Shown in pieces: positions 26,624 to 35,783 of a DNA stretch of 64,000 nt. Numbering within the stretch: the stretch's first letter is position 1; each line of letters begins with the position of its first letter. A program made the translations under genes and the position numbers. The notes beneath the pieces were generated by a model that saw only the letters and a program-made list of their open reading frames with translations, was not told the DNA's origin and ran no database searches. This DNA comes from CAIXQW01 sp046049675 (GTDB lineage: Bacteria; Bacteroidota; Bacteroidia; Chitinophagales; Chitinophagaceae). The stretch covers positions 14,713-78,712 of the forward strand of contig JBJORA010000004.1 in assembly GCA_046049675.1 (NCBI GenBank), written 5' to 3'.

Positions 26624-29446
26624 TTATGGCAAAAGTACAATTTTCTTGCAAATTCGCTTTTGTGCACCGTCAGTTAATTCGATGATGTAATTACCTCTCG
26701 CCAATAAATCTGTATTAACAGTAATAAAATCGCGTTCTCCATTGAGGTTAGCGTATTCTGCCCTGCGCACAACTTTGCCATCAGTAGCGTACATAATGAT
26801 GGTTGCTGTGGTGCTACCCCACTTATCTAGCTTTATATTAGTAAAACTACTTGTTGGGTTTGGATAGATAGACATTTGCATCGTGGTAGCGGTATCTATA
26901 CCTGGCACACGATATTCGCGAATAAAGGTGCCTTTACCATGCGTACTAACAGCAACTGTATAATCGCTATTGCGATGTGTTACATAGTTACATACAGTTG
27001 TACCAATAGAACCTGTAGCCTCTTGCACCCATACTGTACTATCTTTACTAAGCACATTGCCTGGCTTGAGCACTTGCGTCGTGTACAAACCAACACTCGT
27101 TGCAGCAAAATAACGTTTGCTACCGTCCGGCATGGTAAACATATCTACGCAACGTATACTTGGCGCCACACCAGATGGGTTTGTATTTTTTTCGAGATTG
27201 CCGGCACATATCTTCCAAGTAGTACCTGCATCTTCCGAATAAAACATACTTGTCAAACCGTAGTTACTGTAAACCACAATTACTTTATTGGCGTCTTTAT
27301 CGTCAATACAAATACTACTCACATAAGCACTTGAATTATTACCTGCACTTGGCAAAGGCGGCTTAGTTAGTTTAGTCATTACCGGTGCATTGGTATTGGC
27401 ATTGTCAATTCTAAACACATCTCTATTGTTTGTACCAATGTAAACAATATTGGCATTGTTTCTAGATACTGCAATACTTGTAATCTGACCTTTTGCTCCA
27501 CTTGCGGTAACAGCGGTTGTAATACTATCTGGCAACCTAAACCAGCCTGTGTTTAGTTTTTCCCAAACATCATTAATTTCTATACCGCGTATATTGCTGT
27601 GGCGATAGATATACTTTCCAGCAGGCACGTACAAAATATTATCATTGTCTGGATCAACTGCATACGGATTAATAAACACATAGTCATCGTTTGTTGGTCC
27701 TTCAGGATCAATTCTGCGACGCTTGATGCGCTTGCCGTTTTCGTCTAGTTTAAAAATACCAAGCTTACCTTCTTGTGTGCTCATTAAGAAGAAATCTTTG
27801 TTAGGCGCAATGTAATTGTAAGCCCCATCACCATTAAACGGCATCGTCCATTTTTGTTGAGGATTTCTAAAATTGGTATTCACGTAATTGCCATTGTCTT
27901 GAAAGCCACTTAGCATCCAAGAACTATAGCGTGTTGGATCAAGTGTAACGGTATAAGGCTGTGTAGTGAGATATCCATTATTGCAACTAATCCATGCCAC
28001 GTTTGCAGCATTGGCATCTAGGCTAAGATGCACACCGCCGTCACTTGCGCATAGTACTTTCTTATAATCGCTTTTGAAGAACAACAAGTCATGGCAATCG
28101 GGGTGGTGATTGGGATAGATGCCAAAATTAGGTAAACTAGTAGCAGGTGCGTAACCACCAATTTGCAATGTGGTGCTGGCATCGTTAAAATCATTGGTAC
28201 TTCTAAAAATATTAGTACCGGCAATAAATACGGCACCTGTTACAGGTTGTATTTTAACGTACATATCGTAACCACCTTGTACATTTAATCTGTCAAATTT
28301 ACCTGTTGTTGTATTGTGACTTGCAGGCAAGGCTTGACTCTTATCTTGCCATTGCCCACCCGCACCAGTGCCATCTCCGTTAATATATGTGTACTTCAAC
28401 AAGCTAATCCATTCGGGGTTATCTTGAAAATTGCCTGTCTTTACACCAGCAGTGTTGGTGCTATCTGCCAAAATACTAAAGAAGTAAACTTCCTTTTCAT
28501 TATTTGGATTGATACCCATTACTGTTCGGTCGTACTTGCTGATTAAGTTAACTGGTGTAATGTCCGACCAAGTTGCGCCGTTATTTGTACTGCGATAAAA
28601 ACCTCTTTTAGCACCATCACTACTTAAAGTAGCGTAAACAGTACCATCGCTTGCGACAACAACATCTGTGTAGTAACTCTGATTGCTAGTGGTCGCCAAG
28701 CTTGGGGTAAATGTAACGCCTCCATCTAAACTTCTAAAAATAAGGCCATACGCTGCTAAAAATACTACAGGTGTATCCACACGAGGTGAGCTTACAATAC
28801 GCCAGCACACTTGAAACTCTGTACTAAAAGAAGCTGGGTTGCCACTAGCAGTACTCGCAATAGGCTGCCACGACTTACCACTATCAGTACTCTTAAATGC
28901 ACCATCGCCCAAATAGTATGCACCACCGCCACTAGCACTATTGCCAGCAGCCTCTCCACCAACGGCGTACCAAATATTCTCGAAACCTACTCTTCCATCT
29001 TGACATAAGCTAATAATACCTTGATGGCTAACTGTATCACTTACGAGTGTCCAACTTTTGCCGGCATCTGTTGTGCGATAGATACCACCGCTAACACCCG
29101 CAGCGATAAAAATATTTTCGTTAGTACGATCAATTGCTAATGCACGTGTACGGCCACCCACATTCCATGGGCCAGTACTAATCCACTCGTCTACACTACG
29201 CGTGGCACGTTGCTCTAGGTTGGCGTGGTAAAATGCCATTTCTCTTGATCGCAGATTAGCAGGAATTTCGCCCGTAGCAGGATCAGCAAGCATCATTTGC
29301 TCACGAAGTTTGTATAGCTTATCTAACTCGGTTGGATCTTCAAATGCTTTATGATAGCGTGCAGGCTGCACTTGACGCAACATCACATAACCTAGGCCAA
29401 GCATTAGCGTAAAACTAAGGCTAGCAAGCACAATTCTTAAATTCAT
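26624..29446 (-). CDS. Large secreted beta-propeller protein with T9SS sorting domain
   Basis: The 940-residue protein has an N-terminal membrane/signal segment (about 4-22) and a Vps10/BNR-type propeller with repeated SxDxGxxW elements: TDAGKSWTLV, TDSGKSWQPI, TNNGATWSDI, EDAGTTWKIC. The C-terminal 75 residues are a type A T9SS sorting domain (SIYPNPTSSFTNIKL ... RGNYIIELTDG ... KKIVLLP). It should be secreted across the outer membrane by the T9SS and attached to the surface or released. Substrate is not evident. Cargo status fits the gldKLMN genes in this window. Confidence 0.9.
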   Translation of the reverse strand: MNLRIVLASLSFTLMLGLGYVMLRQVQPARYHKAFEDPTELDKLYKLREQMMLADPATGEIPANLRSREMAFYHANLEQRATRSVDEWISTGPWNVGGRTRALAIDRTNENIFIAAGVSGGIYRTTDAGKSWTLVSDTVSHQGIISLCQDGRVGFENIWYAVGGEAAGNSASGGGAYYLGDGAFKSTDSGKSWQPIASTASGNPASFSTEFQVCWRIVSSPRVDTPVVFLAAYGLIFRSLDGGVTFTPSLATTSNQSYYTDVVVASDGTVYATLSSDGAKRGFYRSTNNGATWSDITPVNLISKYDRTVMGINPNNEKEVYFFSILADSTNTAGVKTGNFQDNPEWISLLKYTYINGDGTGAGGQWQDKSQALPASHNTTTGKFDRLNVQGGYDMYVKIQPVTGAVFIAGTNIFRSTNDFNDASTTLQIGGYAPATSLPNFGIYPNHHPDCHDLLFFKSDYKKVLCASDGGVHLSLDANAANVAWISCNNGYLTTQPYTVTLDPTRYSSWMLSGFQDNGNYVNTNFRNPQQKWTMPFNGDGAYNYIAPNKDFFLMSTQEGKLGIFKLDENGKRIKRRRIDPEGPTNDDYVFINPYAVDPDNDNILYVPAGKYIYRHSNIRGIEINDVWEKLNTGWFRLPDSITTAVTASGAKGQITSIAVSRNNANIVYIGTNNRDVFRIDNANTNAPVMTKLTKPPLPSAGNNSSAYVSSICIDDKDANKVIVVYSNYGLTSMFYSEDAGTTWKICAGNLEKNTNPSGVAPSIRCVDMFTMPDGSKRYFAATSVGLYTTQVLKPGNVLSKDSTVWVQEATGSIGTTVCNYVTHRNSDYTVAVSTHGKGTFIREYRVPGIDTATTMQMSIYPNPTSSFTNIKLDKWGSTTATIIMYATDGKVVRRAEYANLNGERDFITVNTDLLARGNYIIELTDGAQKRICKKIVLLP

Positions 29447-29726
29447 CTTTATGCAGTGTGGGCACTAAATTAGGTATTTTGATGCATATTTAGACAAGTT
29501 TGCAACTCGTAAAATTATGCAGCTGTAGTGCCGACGTTTTGATTGTCAAGCAATTAGCAGTTGGCACGTGGTACACAAGTCTAAAAAAAAAACTAATATC
29601 CTATCCACAACTACCTTAGTAACAATCTGCTTTTTGTAAGCCGCAAAAAGCCAATATAGTCTATTGACGTCCAATTCAAAATTTTGCACAAAGTATAATA
29701 CTTCACCTACCTTTGCGATAACAGAT
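29447..29726. other. Intergenic promoter region
   Basis: 280 bases between divergent genes. The only clear signal is the rightward promoter given separately (29683-29715). I could not find a matching box for the leftward 940-residue gene. Confidence 0.45.
29683..29715 (+). promoter_or_regulatory. Promoter of the 873-residue secreted protein
   Basis: TTTG (29683-29686), 21 bases, TACCTTTG (29708-29715). The -7 box ends 11 bases before the ATG at 29727, so the leader is a few bases only. Confidence 0.7.
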
Positions 29727-32348
29727 ATGAAAAAAATTTACCTTATTTTTTTATTAGCTTTATCAAGCATAGCGCAAGCACAAGTATGCCCAACAATTAG
29801 TGATTCTGTAGTTGATGTCAGTTGTTTTGGTGCGCAAGACGGTGTAATAGATGTTAGTATAAGTGAACCAAACATATTATTTGACGGCTCAATTATAGAG
29901 TCGGCGTGGGGTACGGCATTAAGTACTAGTGCAGGTGGGCCTGCGCCAGGGTTTGGTTCTGGCCACGAAATAAATGCCATTCATTTAAACGCAAGTTTGA
30001 ATAATTTATATGTAGGTGTTGCTGGCAATGTACAAGACCAAAACAGAATTCTGTTGTTTATTGATTGTAAGCCAGGCGGATTTAATAATGGCAGCTTCGA
30101 CAGAAGTGGCGCAAGCTTTGGACTTACGAGTGGTGCATTTAATTCAGGCATAACTTTTGACGCTGGTTTTTTTGCAGACTATTGTGTAACTGTTGGAACC
30201 AATACTACGATGTCGAATTACTTTGTTGATATTTTTCCGTTGCTGGCAAGTGGTGCCAACAATACATACTACGGCGACAATACACATCCGCTGATACAGT
30301 GCGCCCCAGCCAATAGCAGTAATACAGCAGGTTTCGAAATTGCTATACCTTGGGATAGTCTTGGCGGTCAGCCAAATCAGAATATTAAAGTTTTTGCCAT
30401 CTACCAATCAGACAATGGTTTTATGAGCAACCAATTTCTAACGCCAGCTGGCAGCGGCGAGGGCAACTACGGCAATAACCCAGTAGACTTCTCAGTTGCT
30501 GCACCAAATCCTGTTTCAACCGCACCAATGCTCACTACGTGGAATACAGGCGACAGCAGCTTGTTGTTGATAGATTTAAGTGGTGGTACTTATACCTTAA
30601 CCGTAAGTAATGGTGTAGGGTGCTCCACAACTGTAAGCTATACTATTACTGAGGCAACTGCTCCTCTTTTGCTCACTGAAACGATAGTAACGCCAATAAT
30701 TTGTAATGGAGACAGTGCAACAGTAACTGCGGTTGCAAGTGGCGGAACTGCACCTTATACTGGAGATATTGGCTCATTTACTATTGGTGCAGGAACAAGC
30801 ATTTTTGTGTGTAGCGATATGAACGGCTGCCTTGATTCTACAACGATTACACTAAGTAATCCACCTGTTATCAAAACAAGTAGCTTGATAGACACACTTA
30901 CGTGCTTTGGTGATACAGCAAATATTACAATTGGTGCAACTGGCGGTATTCCACCTATGAGTGGACTAGGAACTTTTACACTCACCGCAGGGCCATATTC
31001 TTTTATTGTTACTGACAGTTTAGGTTGCACAGATACAATTAGTGGCAACCTTGTATCACCAGCTCAGGTTGTGGTAACCGCTACTGCTGGTGCTAGCAAT
31101 ATATGTGATGGCAAAAATGTACAGTTGACTGCTAGCGGCGCCAATACTTATGTATGGCAGCCAAGCGGAACAACAGCTAGTATGTGGTTTGCACAACCTA
31201 GCCTTAGCACTACATATACATTAACCGGCAGCAATGCTCAAGGCTGTACCGATACAGATCTCGTTACGGTGCAAGTTGATCCGCAACCGGGCGATTTAGT
31301 ACAAACGCAACTAAGTAATGCCGTAAGTATAGTTGGCAATGAATGTGTTCGCCTCTACCAAGCGGATGGCAACGCTATCGACTATACCAATCGTTTCTGC
31401 GAACTTTTGGCAAGCATTTCAGACCCAAGTGGCGGTGCTGTATTAGATACAACTGAAGTATGTGTAGAAGTGCTTAGCAGTGTACTTACATATAATAGCC
31501 AGCCATATGTACCACGTATCACAACTATCGCACCAAGCAATGTAGGCGCAACAAGTGTAACGCTATACGTAACAGATCAAGATTTTGTTAACTATAATGC
31601 CAGCCGCGGCGCATTTGATAGTATAGCCACAAATGCGGGCGGCAATACCACGGCCACAGTAGCCGTTACGGTAGCACTTGGCGGTATTGGCGTAGGCACC
31701 TCGTATGTATACAGTCCGCTTACAGCAACTTGGAATGCCGCAACAAACTACTGGGAAATTAATTTACCAGCTACAAGCTACGGTACTTTCTACATCCACA
31801 CCGTTAACGATGGCAATAGCCCGCTAGAAAACATTTCTCTTAGCTTAAATGGAGAAGCTGTTAATGACAAGTTTCTTTTGAAATGGCAGACCATCAATCA
31901 GGAAAAAGTGAATTACTATACAATCAATCAAACACTTGGTAATAATACAGCGCAAGTAGCCTCGCTAACTAATGATGGCAATGCCGCTCAAGCCTACCAA
32001 TTAGCCTTGCCTGTGCAGCCTACGAGCTACGAAATACTTGCACATACCAATAGCGGCGCCATAGTTAAAAGCAATAAAGTAAGTACCAGCAGCAGTGGTC
32101 ACACAGTGCTGAATGCAAGTGCGCAAAACGGTGAATTAGTCATATGGTATAGCAGTACAAATAGTAATGCACTAAGCTTGCAACTAATTGATGTTCAAGG
32201 CAGAGTTGTTGGCCAAAATACAGTACTTAGTACAAGTACGACACAAGCCATTACAATACGTAGCAGCGCTTTTTCAAGCGGCATTTATACCGTTCTAGCG
32301 CGCGACAAATGGGGCAAAGTAATTGCTGCCACAAAGTGCGTTTGGTAA
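29727..32348 (+). CDS. Large secreted SprB-repeat-like protein, possible T9SS cargo
   Basis: The ATG at 29727 (MKKIYLIFLLALSSIAQAQ) gives a proper signal peptide and lies right after the promoter; the frame extends 21 residues further upstream, across the promoter. The 873-residue product has short Ig-like/SprB-type repeats with paired Cys (DVSCFGAQDGVIDV, PIICNGDSATVTAV, TLTCFGDTANITIG, GGTAPYTG), then a longer domain with CVRLYQADG and a C-terminal segment (VLARDKWGKVIAATKCVW) that resembles a T9SS sorting domain in layout but not in key residues. Adhesion or surface structure is likely; no enzyme motif seen. Confidence 0.75.
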   Translation: MKKIYLIFLLALSSIAQAQVCPTISDSVVDVSCFGAQDGVIDVSISEPNILFDGSIIESAWGTALSTSAGGPAPGFGSGHEINAIHLNASLNNLYVGVAGNVQDQNRILLFIDCKPGGFNNGSFDRSGASFGLTSGAFNSGITFDAGFFADYCVTVGTNTTMSNYFVDIFPLLASGANNTYYGDNTHPLIQCAPANSSNTAGFEIAIPWDSLGGQPNQNIKVFAIYQSDNGFMSNQFLTPAGSGEGNYGNNPVDFSVAAPNPVSTAPMLTTWNTGDSSLLLIDLSGGTYTLTVSNGVGCSTTVSYTITEATAPLLLTETIVTPIICNGDSATVTAVASGGTAPYTGDIGSFTIGAGTSIFVCSDMNGCLDSTTITLSNPPVIKTSSLIDTLTCFGDTANITIGATGGIPPMSGLGTFTLTAGPYSFIVTDSLGCTDTISGNLVSPAQVVVTATAGASNICDGKNVQLTASGANTYVWQPSGTTASMWFAQPSLSTTYTLTGSNAQGCTDTDLVTVQVDPQPGDLVQTQLSNAVSIVGNECVRLYQADGNAIDYTNRFCELLASISDPSGGAVLDTTEVCVEVLSSVLTYNSQPYVPRITTIAPSNVGATSVTLYVTDQDFVNYNASRGAFDSIATNAGGNTTATVAVTVALGGIGVGTSYVYSPLTATWNAATNYWEINLPATSYGTFYIHTVNDGNSPLENISLSLNGEAVNDKFLLKWQTINQEKVNYYTINQTLGNNTAQVASLTNDGNAAQAYQLALPVQPTSYEILAHTNSGAIVKSNKVSTSSSGHTVLNASAQNGELVIWYSSTNSNALSLQLIDVQGRVVGQNTVLSTSTTQAITIRSSAFSSGIYTVLARDKWGKVIAATKCVW

Positions 32349-32527
32349 ATTGCTTGCCTTGCAAATTTCAATTTCTTGCTTTACATTTGCGTCACTATCT
32401 AAGTGATGTAGAAAACAATGCCGTACAGTAATTTGCTGTATTGCCTATAACCCACCATGTAATACTGAGTTTGCTATATTGCTTAGCAGTGAAAAAAATA
32501 ACACAGTAAAAATTTAAAAGTAGAGGG

Positions 32528-33277
32528 ATGGAATATTTATTAAACCAAGAGGTTATTGACAAGCTTGTGCAGCTTGTTGGCGGTGCGCAAAGTTCGCTAT
32601 TAATGACATCGCCGTATGTAGATTTAGATCCTGTGGTGCAAGAGGTTTTGTTGCCTAAAAAAGAAGTGCCAGGCTTTAGATTACGTATACTAGTCAAGCG
32701 TAATGACGCGCATATTTACAAATGTGTTCAGCGCGAAACTTTGTTGCACTTACTTAGTTTTGACAATATCGACATAAGACAAGTAGATAAGCTACACACT
32801 AAAAACTATGTAAGTGACAATGCCTTGTTGTTTACTAGCCTTAGCCTTCATAATTTCTCGCAAGATACCAATGTAGAAAGTGGTATATATGCTTCTAAAA
32901 ATGATGGCACCAAAGCTGAAGGAAAGTTTATTGATGAAGCTGCCCAAAAGCTAGAAGAACTATTTGATGAAGCTACTGTGCTGTATAAAGCCATAACGAT
33001 GGCAGGCACACGCACAGTTGTTGCTGATAAGATATCGCATATGATAAAGAATGTGGCAGCAAGTCCTGTAGGTGTTAAAATGATGAGTACCACACAAATC
33101 GCCAAGAAATATAACGTGTCGCAAACACGAGTAATTGATTTGATGTTTCAAAGCGGGCTCATCAATAAGAAAGGCATTACAGAACTTGGTTTGACCAAGG
33201 GCTTAAAGATGCAGCAATTTGGTGAGCGAAGTTTTATCGCTTATCCAGTGAATTTGATGGAGTTGAAGGAGTTGTAG
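32528..33277 (+). CDS. PLD-like nuclease-fold protein with winged-helix tail
   Basis: The 249-residue protein has a phospholipase D-like half domain (about 1-150). The catalytic signature is HxKxxxxD with H90, K92 and D97 (KLHTKNYVSDNALLF), followed by FTSLSLHNFS in place of the usual GSxN. The N-terminal part (MTSPYVDLDP, FRLRILVKR) fits the PLD strand order. The C-terminal third (about 170-240, STTQIAKKYNVSQTRVIDLMFQSGLI) is a helix-turn-helix. A single HxK half-site implies a dimer. It could be a DNA-binding nuclease or a regulator. It stands alone; serine codons are mixed (about 6 of 16 TCN), unlike the core genes. Confidence 0.65.
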   Translation: MEYLLNQEVIDKLVQLVGGAQSSLLMTSPYVDLDPVVQEVLLPKKEVPGFRLRILVKRNDAHIYKCVQRETLLHLLSFDNIDIRQVDKLHTKNYVSDNALLFTSLSLHNFSQDTNVESGIYASKNDGTKAEGKFIDEAAQKLEELFDEATVLYKAITMAGTRTVVADKISHMIKNVAASPVGVKMMSTTQIAKKYNVSQTRVIDLMFQSGLINKKGITELGLTKGLKMQQFGERSFIAYPVNLMELKEL

Positions 33278-33429
33278 TGCGCAAAACAACACCTAGGCTA
33301 AATTGGCCACAACACAGTTTACATAAAAGTCTGCGGTGAGCGGTTGCAGGTACGAGACTATAGGCATATTGCTGAGAGCACTAAGTATTACTAAATTTAT
33401 AATTTTGCGCTCTGCTGTTAGCAGTCAAT

Positions 33430-33771
33430 TTATTTGATTACTAGGCAAGCTATATCATTAAATTCAGTAAGTGTTAGAAAATCCTTTATCCCATCAATAT
33501 TAGCAATAATGCTATTAGCAACTTCATCTGTTGTTAGATTTCCCAGCCTCAACCAAACTACCTTCGGAGGAATACCTTGCACTACCGCAATGTCGTAAAA
33601 ATCTGCATCAAATGTTACGATTGTATAGCCATTTAACTTTGCATACTCCCATATTTCAAAATCTGACGAATTTTCTAATCCTAAATGTCTCACTTGCGTT
33701 ACGAGGGGTAAAGTCTGCCGCAATTTATTGACAACTCTAAACGAAATATTTTGATCAAATAATAGCTTCAC
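33430..33771 (-). CDS. DUF5615 PIN-like putative toxin
   Basis: The 113-residue protein has the PIN-like layout of the DUF5615/Mut7-C type: MKLLFDQNIS (D6) at the start, DFEIWEYAKLNGYTIVTFDADFYD (D55 and D57) in the middle, and PPKVVWLRLGNLTT. Such proteins are putative RNases. It overlaps the upstream DUF433 gene by four bases (ATGA at 33768-33771), the standard coupling of this toxin-antitoxin-like pair. Three of its four serines use TCN codons, unlike most of the window. Confidence 0.85.
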   Translation of the reverse strand: MKLLFDQNISFRVVNKLRQTLPLVTQVRHLGLENSSDFEIWEYAKLNGYTIVTFDADFYDIAVVQGIPPKVVWLRLGNLTTDEVANSIIANIDGIKDFLTLTEFNDIACLVIK

Positions 33772-33992
33772 GGTGCCAACGTTACCCTATGTTCTCTATC
33801 AGCTGCGTAAGCCATCACTGCTAATAAATCTGCTTTATTTAATTCTGGATAATCTTCAAGGATTTGTTTTTCGCTCATACCCGAGGCAAACCAGCTTAGC
33901 ACATCGTACACAGAGATTCGCATACCTCTGATGCATGGCTTTCCAAAGCGGACATTCGGGTCAATGGTAATTATTTCCTTGTAGTGCGTCAC
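33768..33992 (-). CDS. DUF433 putative antitoxin
   Basis: The 74-residue protein is a classic DUF433: ITIDPNVRFGKPCIRGMRISVYDVLSWFASGMSEKQILEDYPEL. The fold is a helix-turn-helix-like bundle believed to bind DNA and the partner PIN-like protein. It is the first gene of the pair and overlaps DUF5615 by four bases. Half of its four serine codons are TCN. Function as an antitoxin is inferred from the family pairing. Confidence 0.88.
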   Translation of the reverse strand: MTHYKEIITIDPNVRFGKPCIRGMRISVYDVLSWFASGMSEKQILEDYPELNKADLLAVMAYAADREHRVTLAP

Positions 33993-34077
33993 AATGCAAA
34001 TTTATGAACTAAAATTCAATAATGAAAGTGTATCAATTGTACTTCCAATACTTAGAAATGGGTATGGATAGAGTAGT

Positions 34078-34815
34078 TTATTCTCTAGGTGTAAATTTCC
34101 ACCCGGCTGGTGGAACTAAGTCGCAGTAGTATAAACGCGTTTCGAATACTTCACCCACTTTTCGTTGTGGCTTAAGTTTGCCGCGATTCCTAAATGAAAT
34201 TATTTCCACAAGGATGTTTGCATTTGGCCGATGTTCTTTCACAACAGCGAAAGCTTGGACTCCCGAAGGCTTTGGATAAAACAGAATCCATTTTGTAGCA
34301 TAGACATTAACAAAAATGGTATCGCCAACTGGAAAATATTGCAAAAGCATACTATCAGAGGTATACCCTTTAAGAATGTCCCTTGGGGAAATAATAGTAT
34401 CTCCGCGCTTCAGAAGAAACTTTTCCCCAGCTTGCGGTTTTCCTTCAATATTTATCGGATTGTTATTTAGGTAGCAATGATAAGATGCCAGAATAAAACT
34501 AGACATGTAATCTGCATGCATTACGCCAATACTGCTTAAGTAGCGCTCTAACTTACCTCCTCTCCATAAACCCCAACTGTTTCGTATCCACAAACCTAAA
34601 CCCATGTGATGCTTTGCAGTTGAGTAATCTCCAGGCAAAGTCATAAAACTATACTTGGCAGTATCGCTTAATATTTCATTGAGATACAAATACGTTTCGT
34701 CAAGCGTAGATGGCTTGCCATGCAGCTTCTTGGTTTTCTGTGCTGAACCCTGTAAGGAGAATATCAATAAAATAAAACAAAGGACGGATCTCATACCAAA
34801 CAACTTTCTTTTCAT
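34078..34815 (-). CDS. DUF6794-like secreted protein
   Basis: The 245-residue protein has a signal peptide (FILLIFSLQGSAQ, cleaved near 27) and then a helical domain with STLDETYLYLNEIL, HHMGLGLWIRNSWGLWRGG, YLSSIGVMHADYMSSFILAS, which I associate with DUF6794. A strand-rich tail follows (TIFVNVYATKWILFYP). Codon use is different from neighbours: 11 of 18 serines are TCN (one of 32 in pyruvate kinase). It is probably part of the same acquired segment as the DUF433/DUF5615 pair. No function is known to me. Confidence 0.65.
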   Translation of the reverse strand: MKRKLFGMRSVLCFILLIFSLQGSAQKTKKLHGKPSTLDETYLYLNEILSDTAKYSFMTLPGDYSTAKHHMGLGLWIRNSWGLWRGGKLERYLSSIGVMHADYMSSFILASYHCYLNNNPINIEGKPQAGEKFLLKRGDTIISPRDILKGYTSDSMLLQYFPVGDTIFVNVYATKWILFYPKPSGVQAFAVVKEHRPNANILVEIISFRNRGKLKPQRKVGEVFETRLYYCDLVPPAGWKFTPRE

Positions 34816-34911
34816 TAATCAATCTAGTTGTACAGATAAAGTTATTAAAAAAACTAGCAATTAAAAAGAGTTAAATAAAAAGCTAAATTTTTATTGTACA
34901 TGGCTTTCCAC

Positions 34912-35622
34912 CTACCCCATCTCCACACCAAACACCAGTTCCATCTCTTTCAGCAATACCGCCTTTACTTCTGCAATATCCACTTCCTTGCCTAACTCTT
35001 GCTGCATACTTGTAACAGCCTTGTCTTTGATGCCGCAAGGGATAATCATATCAAAATAATTAAGGTCTGTATTGACGTTAAGTGCAAAGCCGTGCATGGT
35101 TACCCAGCGACTTGTGCGCACACCCATGGCACAAATTTTTCTTGCTTTGCTAGCATCATCAGCATCTAGCCAAACACCTGTAGCACCCGGCAAACGTTCG
35201 CTAGTAATGCCAAAGTGTGCGATGGTTTTGATAATTACTTCCTCGAGATTGCGCATATACCAGACAAGATCTGGCTTAAGTAATTCTAAATCAAAAATCG
35301 GATAACCAACGATTTGCCCTGGCCCATGATACGTAATATCGCCGCCTCTATTGGTTGCAATAAAAGTTGCTTGCTTAGCCGCCAAAGTTTCGTTGTCAGC
35401 CAAAAGATTTTCGCGGTCGCCACTTTTGCCGAGTGTAAAAACATGCGGATGTTCTACAAATAAAAAATGACTCTTTGTTTCCTCACCACGATAAGCTTCT
35501 CCTGCAATTTCTGCGTTGCGCTTGGCAGCCTTAATGACAAGGTTGTGTTGCATGAGCTGCTCTTGAAAATCCCATACCGCTTGGTACTCGCCTCTGCCTA
35601 AATCTTGTAAAAAAACTTTCAT
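34912..35622 (-). CDS. lipB: Octanoyltransferase LipB
   Basis: LipB moves octanoyl from acyl carrier protein onto lipoyl domains of 2-oxoacid dehydrogenases and GcvH. The ATG at 35622 (MKVFLQDLGRGEYQ) matches the family start; the frame runs 31 residues further upstream with no conserved sequence. In this 236-residue form the catalytic pair is visible: K162 (SKARKICAMG) and C196 (IIPCGI), with RGGDITYHGPGQIVGYP in the substrate site. It is divergent from the rluD-type gene. Confidence 0.95.
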   Translation of the reverse strand: MKVFLQDLGRGEYQAVWDFQEQLMQHNLVIKAAKRNAEIAGEAYRGEETKSHFLFVEHPHVFTLGKSGDRENLLADNETLAAKQATFIATNRGGDITYHGPGQIVGYPIFDLELLKPDLVWYMRNLEEVIIKTIAHFGITSERLPGATGVWLDADDASKARKICAMGVRTSRWVTMHGFALNVNTDLNYFDMIIPCGIKDKAVTSMQQELGKEVDIAEVKAVLLKEMELVFGVEMG

Positions 35623-35768
35623 GATGATGCGGCTATGTTGCATGCAAAAAAAATATTTTGACATGCCTACTTTATAGCCACGCAAAAGTAACCTGATTAG
35701 CACAAAGTAGCGCATCTAAATAAGGCAATCTGCTTCGTATATCACCTTATCGTACAGCACATTAAAGC

Positions 35769-35776
35769 TATCTTTG
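35769..35776 (+). promoter_or_regulatory. -7 box close to the start of the RluD-type gene
   Basis: TATCTTTG (35769-35776) matches TAnnTTTG and ends seven bases before the ATG at 35784. No clear -33 TTTG is seen. Start of transcription would fall at or next to the start codon. Confidence 0.5.
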
Positions 35777-35783
35777 CGCTAGA

